This document shows, piece by piece, positions 1 through 6,021 of a stretch of 6,948 nucleotides of DNA. A model generated the notes under the pieces. The model did no database searches and had not been told where the DNA came from. It saw only the letters and a list, made by a program, of their open reading frames with translations. The stretch is taken from positions 1 through 6,948 of the forward strand of contig JABDRK010000227.1 of NCBI GenBank assembly GCA_013041785.1, in the 5' to 3' direction. A program made the translations under genes and the position numbers. This DNA is from Eudoraea sp. GTDB lineage: Bacteria > Bacteroidota > Bacteroidia > Flavobacteriales > Flavobacteriaceae. The first letter of the stretch is position 1, and every line of letters begins with the position of its first letter.

Positions 1-1579
1 TGCAGACATTTTTGAATTCCTTGATCTCAAGAAGAACCACGGCAAGGAGGAAATGCGGGCGCGGGATCTGTTCTATGCCATGTGGATCCCCGACCTGTTT
101 ATGAAACGCGTTGAGGCCGATGGAGAATGGACACTGATGTGTCCCAATGAATGCCCGGGGCTTTTTTCCACGCACAGTGAGGAGTTTGAAAAGCTGTATA
201 CACAATACGAAGCGGAAGGGAAGGGGCGTAAATCGGTTAAAGCCAGAGAACTTTGGGAAAAAATTCTGGAGTCTCAGATTGAGACCGGAACCCCCTATAT
301 GTTATACAAGGATGCTGCAAACCGTAAAAGTAACCAGCAAAACCTGGGAACCATAAAGTCTTCTAACCTGTGTACTGAAATTTTAGAGTATACCTCCAAG
401 GATGAAGTTGCGGTATGTAACCTGGCTTCCATTGCGTTGCCCATGTTCATCAAAAACGGGGAATTTGACCATAGGGAGCTATATAAAGTCACAAAAAGGG
501 TAACCAAAAACCTGAACCGGGTAATTGACAGGAATTACTATCCTGTGCCTGAAGCAAAAAATTCGAATATGCGCCACCGGCCTATTGGACTTGGTGTACA
601 GGGTCTGGCAGATGCATTTATCCTGCTTCGACTTCCTTTTACTTCCGATGAGGCAAGGAAACTTAACCAGGAGATTTTCGAAACGCTTTATTATGCGGCG
701 GTAACGGCTTCCATGGAATTGGCCAAGGAAGAGGGCCCTTACAAAACGTATAAAGGGTCTCCCATATCCAAAGGGCAGTTTCAACACAACCTCTGGGGGA
801 TCAAAGATGAGGAATTATCGGGCCGCTGGAATTGGGAAAAACTCCGCAACAACATTAAGAAACATGGCGTTCGGAACTCCCTTCTGGTAGCGCCAATGCC
901 TACTGCATCCACTTCTCAGATACTTGGGAACAACGAATGTTTTGAACCATACACTTCCAACATCTATACCCGTAGGGTGCTGTCTGGAGAGTTCATTGTA
1001 GTGAATAAACACTTGTTGGAGGATCTGGTTAAATTGGGATTATGGAACGAGAACATGAAACAGGAACTGATGCGGGCCAATGGATCCATTCAACATATCG
1101 ATACAATCCCCGAAGAGATCAGGGAGCTTTATAAGACAGTCTGGGAACTGAGCATGAAAGACATTATAGACATGTCCAGGCAACGGGGTTATTTCATAGA
1201 CCAAAGCCAGTCGCTTAACCTGTTTATGGAGAATGCGAATTACGCCAAGCTTACCTCCATGCATTTTTACGCCTGGAAGAGTGGTCTGAAAACAGGAATG
1301 TATTACCTCAGAACAAAAGCAGCTGTTGATGCCATTAAGTTCACTCTTGATAATACCAAGAAAAAAGAGGTGCCGGTTAGCATAGCTGCTGAAGCAGAAG
1401 TAATTGCGGCAACACCTAAGGTTGCGTCTGACATTAAAGTTAAAACGTCCCCTGTAAAAGCAACGGAAACAGCAGCAGAAACTGAAGTAGAACCCATGTC
1501 GCCTGAGGAAATGAAGGAGTTGATCGCACGGGCTAAAGAAGGACAGGCAGACGACGATTGTCTGATGTGTGGTTCCTGA
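1..1579 (+). CDS. nrdA: Ribonucleoside-diphosphate reductase large (alpha) subunit, class Ia, eukaryote-like; 5' end outside the window
   Basis: This subunit reduces ribonucleoside diphosphates to deoxyribonucleotides for DNA synthesis in the cytoplasm, together with the radical-generating beta subunit (not in the window). The reading frame is open from base 2, so the first ATG (53) is internal; by comparison with the roughly 790-residue eukaryotic enzyme, about the first 270-300 residues are missing, including the first redox cysteine. Active-site residues are visible: the NLCTE motif carries Asn (365-367), the thiyl-radical Cys (371-373) and Glu (377-379); the partner Cys follows in AVCNLAS (416-418); the radical-transfer Tyr-Tyr pair is in MYYLRT (1301-1306). 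The C-terminus ends in CLMCGS, the swinging CxxC dithiol that re-reduces the active site (1559-1570). Between barrel and tail lies a linker rich in Ala, Glu, Val and Lys (about 1352-1558), expected to be flexible. The motifs match the eukaryotic R1 subclass rather than E. coli NrdA, which ends in a C-x4-C tail. The family call is very secure. A hairpin terminator follows. Confidence 0.97.
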   Translation, partial: ADIFEFLDLKKNHGKEEMRARDLFYAMWIPDLFMKRVEADGEWTLMCPNECPGLFSTHSEEFEKLYTQYEAEGKGRKSVKARELWEKILESQIETGTPYMLYKDAANRKSNQQNLGTIKSSNLCTEILEYTSKDEVAVCNLASIALPMFIKNGEFDHRELYKVTKRVTKNLNRVIDRNYYPVPEAKNSNMRHRPIGLGVQGLADAFILLRLPFTSDEARKLNQEIFETLYYAAVTASMELAKEEGPYKTYKGSPISKGQFQHNLWGIKDEELSGRWNWEKLRNNIKKHGVRNSLLVAPMPTASTSQILGNNECFEPYTSNIYTRRVLSGEFIVVNKHLLEDLVKLGLWNENMKQELMRANGSIQHIDTIPEEIRELYKTVWELSMKDIIDMSRQRGYFIDQSQSLNLFMENANYAKLTSMHFYAWKSGLKTGMYYLRTKAAVDAIKFTLDNTKKKEVPVSIAAEAEVIAATPKVASDIKVKTSPVKATETAAETEVEPMSPEEMKELIARAKEGQADDDCLMCGS

Positions 1580-1634
1580 TGCCGTTAAAGAGATATACCT
1601 AGATCTCCGTAATAATTAGTGTTTATTGAGCGGA

Positions 1635-1694
1635 AAAACACCCGGGAAGAGTCCTCACCTCACTAGAAGGGCTCGGGCCAGGGTGTTTTGTTTT
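1635..1694. terminator. Long hairpin, probable bidirectional intrinsic terminator
   Basis: An outer 9-bp perfect stem pairs AAAACACCC (1635-1643) with GGGTGTTTT (1681-1689). Inside it, GAGTCCT (1649-1655) pairs with AGGGCTC (1668-1674), with one G-U pair and a 12-nt loop; short unpaired purine-rich stretches separate the two stems. On the + strand the stem runs into TTTTGTTTTA, about 55 bases after the nrdA stop, which suits an intrinsic terminator. On the - strand the same stem ends in GGGTGTTTTT, so it could also stop transcription arriving from the gene ending at 2039, which would leave that message a 3' untranslated region of about 350 nt. Termination in either direction is inferred from the fold only. 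Confidence 0.75.
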
Positions 1695-2038
1695 ATAACC
1701 GTTGCTGTTGAGCATAGGGAAATAGAAAATGGAACTCAGAAGTAGGCGCAATTACTTTAGCTATGGGATTAGCTTAATAAGGAGAGGGAAGAACAATTGT
1801 CTTCAGTCTTTAAAAAGTGGTCGTATTAGTACGGAAGACAAAATGAACATAACTGTATAAACGCACAACAGGACAATATAATAATCCATAATCAGCAATT
1901 TTAGGGGAACATCTATATCATTTACGTAGAAATTGCGCTTTTGGATTAGCAAATTGTTTAAAAATTGTATAAAGAGGGATATTTACTGTTAAAATAACAA
2001 GTTACCAAAGGGGTATGTGCTTCCTCCTCTGGAAAAAT
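1695..2038. other. Gene-free AT-rich gap between convergent genes
   Basis: No convincing gene is seen in these 344 bases. There is one 43-codon ATG frame on the + strand (1729-1860) that is basic and Ser-rich, with no recognisable domain; a frame this short is expected by chance. A perfect 8-bp inverted repeat, TTGTCTTC (1797-1804) and GAAGACAA (1834-1841), encloses a 4-bp hairpin CGTA-TTAG-TACG (1822-1833) that abuts the right arm. A further small inverted repeat, AGCTA/TAGCT, lies at 1759-1774. On the - strand this is the presumed 3' untranslated region of the dehydrogenase operon. No clear terminator lies directly after the stop at 2039. No tRNA-like or riboswitch-like fold was recognised. 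Confidence 0.6.
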
Positions 2039-2695
2039 TTATCTTGAAGGAGACCAAACCCGACCGCCAGTCAGTTTATCGACATCTTCACAGGCAATAT
2101 TTTCTCCGGGAACAGAAGCATAAGCCAAAACCTCTTCCCCGACATATTCCGTGTTTTTATAGGACCAGATAGCAAAATCCCTGAGGGTAGTAGCAAAATT
2201 TGCATTGGCGATTTCATCGGCCAATTCAGGGGTTTCACCTTTGCCCAAGGCTTCCATATAGGCCCCAAGGGCTTCCTGGTTTGCCTTCGCAGTTTCCGGA
2301 TCCTGCACCTTCAGGGCTGTGGCCAGGATCGGTTCGAGATCTTCTAAAATCAGCTCATCCAGAGTTTCTTTTCCAGATGCACTGAGCGCACCTCCTGTAA
2401 ATTTCCCCATGAGCATCCGGATAAATCCCTGTTGATCTGTAGGTATGACCTCATCCAAATAGCGGTCGATAAAAATGTGCACATTGACTTCAGAGGCCGA
2501 AGGAGTATCTGTTTTGGGAAGCAGTATATCTACGAGTTTCATCAGCACTTTACCTTCTCCGGGGCTGAAAAAACGGGGTGTCCAGTTTATGGCCGCTTCA
2601 CTCTTACAACTTTTCAGCAGGCCAATTACAGTAGGAGTAGCAACCGTATATCCAAAGGCCAGCCCCATATTTTTAAGCGCTTTTCTTCTGTCCAT
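2039..2695 (-). CDS. Gluconate 2-dehydrogenase subunit 3 family protein with Tat signal (small subunit of a GMC dehydrogenase)
   Basis: This is the small partner of the flavoprotein encoded just upstream. In related sugar dehydrogenases such a subunit supports folding and carries the large subunit through the Tat pathway. Residues 1-30 form a twin-arginine signal: DRRKALK (Arg3-Arg4), then a hydrophobic stretch at about 10-27, ending in LLKSC. Cys30 sits where a lipobox cysteine would be, but Lys28 makes the lipobox weak, so lipid anchoring is uncertain. The mature part (218 residues in total) shows family landmarks: LLPKTDTPSA at 58-67, VxxFIDRYLDEV at about 72-83, and the C-terminal NTEYVGEEVLAYASVPGE at 181-198. 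The start ATG shares one base with the stop of the preceding gene (TGATG), which fixes this start and suggests coupled translation and a fixed subunit ratio. No haem motif (CxxCH) is present, so it is not the cytochrome subunit. Substrate cannot be told from this protein. Confidence 0.9.
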   Translation of the reverse strand: MDRRKALKNMGLAFGYTVATPTVIGLLKSCKSEAAINWTPRFFSPGEGKVLMKLVDILLPKTDTPSASEVNVHIFIDRYLDEVIPTDQQGFIRMLMGKFTGGALSASGKETLDELILEDLEPILATALKVQDPETAKANQEALGAYMEALGKGETPELADEIANANFATTLRDFAIWSYKNTEYVGEEVLAYASVPGENIACEDVDKLTGGRVWSPSR

Positions 2696-2697
2696 CA
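2693..2697 (-). promoter_or_regulatory. TGATG stop/start overlap (translational coupling site)
   Basis: On the - strand the TGA stop of the GMC oxidoreductase (2697-2695) and the ATG of the small subunit (2695-2693) share base 2695. Such an overlap commonly lets ribosomes finishing the first gene restart on the second. It supports co-production of the two proteins as one complex. Confidence 0.8.
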
Positions 2698-4407
2698 GAG
2701 GGCTCCCTTTTTTAATTGTTCAGCAGCGTGATTTGCCGCCCTTGCCGTAAAGGCCATATAGGTAAGTGATGGGTTGACACAGGAAGAAGAGGTCATAAAG
2801 GCCCCATCAGTTACATAAACATTTTTAACCGTGTGAATTTGATTATATCCATTTAATACCGATGTTTTGGGATCCCGACCCATTCGGGCAGTACCCATTT
2901 CGTGAATCCCTAGTCCAAGGGCTCCCGGTTCGTCATAGGCTTCTACATCACGCAGGCCAGCCTTTTTCAACATGTCAACCGCCTGTTCCTTCATGTCTTC
3001 CCGCATTTTCCATTCGTTATCCCCGAATTCGGCATCAAATGTAACCGTGGGTAAGCCCCAGCTGTCAAGTTTATCGTAATCGAGCGTCATGCGGTTGTCT
3101 TCATTGGGAAGCACCTCCCCGAAACCACTCATGCCAAACCGCCAGCCTCCGGGTTTAAGGATGGCTTCTTTAAGGTTTTTACCGTAAGACATCTCGGCTA
3201 TGGCATCCTTCCAGTTACCTCGGGTTGCGGAACCCTGATAGCCATACCCCCGGATAAATTCTTTTGTATCTGATTTACCGCCCAGATTCCTGAAACGGGG
3301 CAGGTAGATGCCTGCTGGCTTGCGCCCTTTGTAATATTTGTCTTCAAACCCGTCATAATTCCCGGAGGCGCCTGCATCCAAATGGTGGTCCATGATATTC
3401 CTGCCCAGTTGGTCAGAATCATTGCCCATTCCATTGGGAAAACGGTCTGATTTGGATTGCATAAGAATAGAAGTGGAGGCTATGGCCGAAGCGCAGAGGA
3501 AAATAACCCTGGCTTTAAAGACATAAGATTCCTTAGTTACCCTATCGATTACTTTTACTCCTGTTGCCTTTTTTGTATCCGAGTCATAGATTACTTCATG
3601 TACTATGGAGTCTGGCCTCATAGTCATATTTCCGGTGCGTTCTGCCGCCGGCAGGGTAGAAGATAGGCTGCTGAAGTAAGCCCCAAAAGGACAACCCCGC
3701 ATACAGCGATCCCGGAACTGGCAGCGGTTCCTGCCTTCATATCGTTTATCGCTGTTGATGTGGGCCACCCGACCGGAGGTCATAAACCGATCATCATAGG
3801 CCTCCATAAGCTTTTCCCGGATATGCTGTTCCAGGCAATTTAGCTCCATCATGGGTTCAAACTGCCCATCAGGCAATTGGGTTAACCCTAGTTTTTCCCC
3901 GCTTACTCCTATATAGGATTCCACCTTGTCGTACCAGGGTGCGATATCTTTATAGCGTACCGGCCAGTCCACCGCAATCCCATCGATGCTGTTGGCTTCA
4001 AAATCGAGTGCACTAAAGCGATAACTGTGGCGGCCCCAGGTAATGGAGCGTCCGCCTACATGGTACCCGCGCATCCAGTCGAAGCGCTTGATCTCATTGT
4101 AGGGGTGTTCCAGGTCGTTTACAAACCAATGGTTATGCTCCGCACGTGTAGTGTATCCGGTTCTCGCTTGTTTCAGTTGTTTGGCCTGATCTTCACGACT
4201 CAGGGTCCCCCCATTGTCGAAGTCCCAGGGATCCATATTGGCAGTTTTGTAGTCCCTGATATGCTGTACCATGGGACCACGCTCCAACACCAGTGTTTTT
4301 AGTCCCTTTTCACATAATTCCTTGGCTGCCCAACCTCCGCTGATACCCGTACCAACAACAATGGCGTCATACGACGCCTCTTCTTCATTGTAGTAGAAAT
4401 TACTCAT
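2695..4407 (-). CDS. GMC-family FAD-dependent oxidoreductase, large subunit of a sugar/glycoside dehydrogenase
   Basis: This is a 570-residue flavoprotein of the glucose-methanol-choline family, which oxidises an alcohol or sugar hydroxyl to a carbonyl. The N-terminal Rossmann motif VGTGISGG (Gly19, Gly21, Gly24), followed by LVLERG (39-44), binds FAD. VGGRSITWGR (117-126) is a further cofactor-contacting segment. The C-terminal GMC domain has HEMGTARMG with His502 and SSCVNPSLTYMA with Asn545, the expected His/Asn catalytic pair. Cys229, Cys235 and Cys239 form C-x5-C-x3-C-P, resembling the 3Fe-4S motif of bacterial FAD-glucose and fructose dehydrogenases, which suggests electrons go to a membrane or periplasmic carrier rather than oxygen. 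The protein has no signal peptide; its Tat-signal partner is the next gene (1-base overlap), so hitch-hiker export is likely. With its neighbours it resembles glucoside 3-dehydrogenase, but 2-ketogluconate-type, choline or other sugar alcohol activities cannot be excluded. No cytochrome c subunit is seen nearby. Confidence 0.92.
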   Translation of the reverse strand: MSNFYYNEEEASYDAIVVGTGISGGWAAKELCEKGLKTLVLERGPMVQHIRDYKTANMDPWDFDNGGTLSREDQAKQLKQARTGYTTRAEHNHWFVNDLEHPYNEIKRFDWMRGYHVGGRSITWGRHSYRFSALDFEANSIDGIAVDWPVRYKDIAPWYDKVESYIGVSGEKLGLTQLPDGQFEPMMELNCLEQHIREKLMEAYDDRFMTSGRVAHINSDKRYEGRNRCQFRDRCMRGCPFGAYFSSLSSTLPAAERTGNMTMRPDSIVHEVIYDSDTKKATGVKVIDRVTKESYVFKARVIFLCASAIASTSILMQSKSDRFPNGMGNDSDQLGRNIMDHHLDAGASGNYDGFEDKYYKGRKPAGIYLPRFRNLGGKSDTKEFIRGYGYQGSATRGNWKDAIAEMSYGKNLKEAILKPGGWRFGMSGFGEVLPNEDNRMTLDYDKLDSWGLPTVTFDAEFGDNEWKMREDMKEQAVDMLKKAGLRDVEAYDEPGALGLGIHEMGTARMGRDPKTSVLNGYNQIHTVKNVYVTDGAFMTSSSCVNPSLTYMAFTARAANHAAEQLKKGAL

Positions 4408-4550
4408 GTAAGTCTTACCCTTTTTGGATAAATAGATGCTAAATATAAAATTATTTTTCTACATTTAGAGGTACCCCCTTTTTGTTAGGGATATTCCCGT
4501 AGCGATCTTTATTTGGGGGGCTTTTACCAATTAAATAATAACCTGTTATC
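4408..4550. promoter_or_regulatory. Divergent control region between dehydrogenase unit and lipoprotein/permease unit
   Basis: This 143-bp AT-rich stretch must hold promoters for both units. Toward the + gene, TTTG (4481-4484) and TTTATTTG (4508-4515, one mismatch to the Bacteroidota -7 consensus TAnnTTTG) lie 23 bases apart, at the long end of the accepted spacing. Toward the - gene, TATATTTA (complement of 4440-4447) is one mismatch from the same consensus, but no TTG element was found at the right distance. GGGA-TAT-TCCC (4488-4498), with 4-bp arms, lies inside the spacer of the + promoter candidate, where a regulator could act. There is no good Shine-Dalgarno sequence before 4551; the upstream stretch is A/T-rich, as is usual in this phylum. 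All elements are inferred by eye. Confidence 0.4.
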
Positions 4551-5549
4551 ATGAAAAACAATACTGTAATCAACAAGAGTTTAGTCTGTTTAATTGCCAT
4601 CTTATTCACGGCATTTTCCTGCAAAGAAGTAAAGAAATCTGAGGAAGTAACTGCAACGGAGGAGGAAGTAACTATTTCTGAAACCCCGGACTTCCAGTTG
4701 TCCCTGGCCCAGTGGTCCATACATCGTATGATCCGCGAAGACGGGGTGGATCCGTATTCATTTGCGGAAAAAGCGAGTGCCTGGGGATTTAGTGGCCTGG
4801 AGTATGTAAGCCAGTTATACCATCCTGAACTAGAAGCTGCGGGATTCTCTGAGGAGGCGATGAATAATTTTGTTACTAAGTCAAACGCCGAGGCAGAAAA
4901 ATATGGCCTTCAAAATCTCATCATAATGATAGACGGGCAGGGAGACCTGGCCACAACAGATGCCGCCGAGCGGAAAAGCGCTGTGGAAAATCACTTCAAG
5001 TGGGTGGATGCTGCGGCTGGTATGGGTTGCCACTCCATACGGGTGAATTTATCAGGAAGCCAGGACCCGGATGAATGGGTTGCCAATTCCGTAGACGGAC
5101 TCACACAGTTGGCTACATACGCCAAGGAAAAAAATGTCAATGTCATCGTAGAAAACCATGGAGGCTTGTCCTCAAATGCGGCCTTGCTTGCTAAAGTGAT
5201 GCAAACAGTGAACATGGATAATTGCGGGACTCTGCCTGATTTCGGCAATTTCTGTATCCGGCGTAATGATCCTTCAGACTATAGTAAGGGATGCGCCGAA
5301 CAGTATGACATTTACCAAGGGGTGGAAGAACTGATGCCCTATGCCAAAGCGGTGAGTGCCAAATCCCACAATTTTGATGAAGCCGGAAATGAAACCGAAA
5401 TCGACTACGCCAAAATGCTGCAGATTGTAAAAGATGCCGGATATTCCGGATTCGTTGGCGTAGAGTATGAAGGCAATGAATTGGGAGAAGAAGCCGGGAT
5501 CATAGCCACCAGGGACCTGATCCTCAAAAGTTCAGAGATGCTTCAATAA
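4551..5549 (+). CDS. Lipoprotein sugar isomerase/epimerase-like TIM barrel (xylose isomerase-like / AP endonuclease 2 superfamily)
   Basis: This is a 332-residue protein of the sugar phosphate isomerase/epimerase superfamily, whose members use a divalent metal to isomerise, epimerise or cleave sugars and keto-sugars. A lipoprotein signal occupies residues 1-24 (basic start, hydrophobic core 11-22, lipobox-like AFSC with Cys24), followed by a charged linker (about 25-46, KEVKKSEE and EEE), so the enzyme should be lipid-anchored outside the cytoplasm. The Lys-Glu right after Cys partly resembles the surface-export signal described for Bacteroidota lipoproteins. The barrel starts near residue 48 (FQLSLAQWS). 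The expected metal tetrad is intact: Glu201 (VIVENHGG), Asp230 (LPDFGNF), His273 (AKSHNF) and Glu305 (VGVEYEG). A true hydroxypyruvate isomerase or endonuclease IV would be cytoplasmic, so a role on an extracytoplasmic sugar product of the divergent dehydrogenase is more likely; the exact reaction is unknown. It is first in a tight three-gene unit. Confidence 0.88.
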   Translation: MKNNTVINKSLVCLIAILFTAFSCKEVKKSEEVTATEEEVTISETPDFQLSLAQWSIHRMIREDGVDPYSFAEKASAWGFSGLEYVSQLYHPELEAAGFSEEAMNNFVTKSNAEAEKYGLQNLIIMIDGQGDLATTDAAERKSAVENHFKWVDAAAGMGCHSIRVNLSGSQDPDEWVANSVDGLTQLATYAKEKNVNVIVENHGGLSSNAALLAKVMQTVNMDNCGTLPDFGNFCIRRNDPSDYSKGCAEQYDIYQGVEELMPYAKAVSAKSHNFDEAGNETEIDYAKMLQIVKDAGYSGFVGVEYEGNELGEEAGIIATRDLILKSSEMLQ

Positions 5550-5565
5550 ACTGAAAAGGCCCTAG

Positions 5566-6009
5566 ATGAAAGCATTCTTCCATCAGCTTTTTGATTATAA
5601 CTTCTATTGCAACAAGAAGCTTATCGCGTCTTGCTCTGAAATGAAATCGGTTCCTGATGAAGTCATTCGTCTGTTTAGTCATGTTTTAAATGCACACTAC
5701 CTGTGGAATGCCCGAATCCTGAATACGAAAATCGACAGGGAAGTATGGCAGCTTCATGAGGTCGCGCTTTGGGCAGAGATGCATTACCAAAACCAGCGGG
5801 CCACATTTGAAATCATCAGAAATACAGACAATTTCGAGCGGCGGATCGATTATCAGAATTCTGAGGGGAGAATGTATTCCAATTCACTTCAGGACATTTT
5901 GTTCCATATTATTAATCACTCAACACACCATAGGGCCCAGATGGCCACTGCATTTAGGAATAATAATCTTGAACCCCTGACATTGGATTATATTTTTTAC
6001 AAGCGCTAA
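5566..6009 (+). CDS. DinB-fold (DinB/YfiT-like) small protein
   Basis: This is a 147-residue protein with the signature of the DinB four-helix-bundle family. Early in the chain is FSHVLNAHYLWNARIL with His44 and Trp47; later comes NHSTHHRAQMA with the H-x3-H pair His118 and His122. Together these three histidines match the usual metal-binding triad. Members include damage-induced proteins of unknown role and thiol-dependent transferases, so the reaction here is unknown. No signal peptide is present and it should be cytoplasmic. Length is normal for the family. It starts 16 bases after the previous stop, with AAAAGG about 7 bases before the ATG as a possible weak ribosome site, and ends 12 bases before the permease, so it is almost certainly co-transcribed with both. 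Its presence in a sugar operon is the odd point; it may be a passenger or may deal with a reactive keto-sugar by-product, which is speculation. Confidence 0.85.
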   Translation: MKAFFHQLFDYNFYCNKKLIASCSEMKSVPDEVIRLFSHVLNAHYLWNARILNTKIDREVWQLHEVALWAEMHYQNQRATFEIIRNTDNFERRIDYQNSEGRMYSNSLQDILFHIINHSTHHRAQMATAFRNNNLEPLTLDYIFYKR

Positions 6010-6021
6010 ACCAGGCGACCA

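Noticed and set aside
479..787. 102-codon - strand frame inside nrdA
   Set aside because: It is antisense to highly conserved ribonucleotide reductase sequence, so it is explained by the coding constraint of nrdA.
1590..1607. GAGAT/ATCTC hairpin just after the nrdA stop
   Set aside because: A 5-bp stem with no following T-run is not a terminator and is likely chance next to the much stronger hairpin downstream.
1729..1860. 43-codon ATG frame in the gap after nrdA, basic and Ser-rich
   Set aside because: It is short enough to arise by chance in a gap of this size, has no recognisable motif and no clear ribosome site, and contains the inverted repeat. Conservation in relatives would be needed to revive it.
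1987..1999. TGTTA-AAA-TAACA hairpin close after the small-subunit stop, considered as its terminator
   Set aside because: The stem is only 5 bp and AT-rich, and no T-run follows it on the - strand; the larger hairpin at 1635-1694 is a better candidate.
2432..2750. Two overlapping + strand frames (2432-2731 and 2475-2750) across the dehydrogenase small-subunit gene
   Set aside because: They are antisense shadows of a well-supported - strand gene and cross its overlap with the GMC gene without any domain signature.
4451..4720. 89-codon frame on the - strand spanning the divergent region and the start of the lipoprotein gene
   Set aside because: It overlaps the lipoprotein gene antisense, its middle hydrophobic part is the mirror of the signal-peptide coding region, and it shows no family motif.
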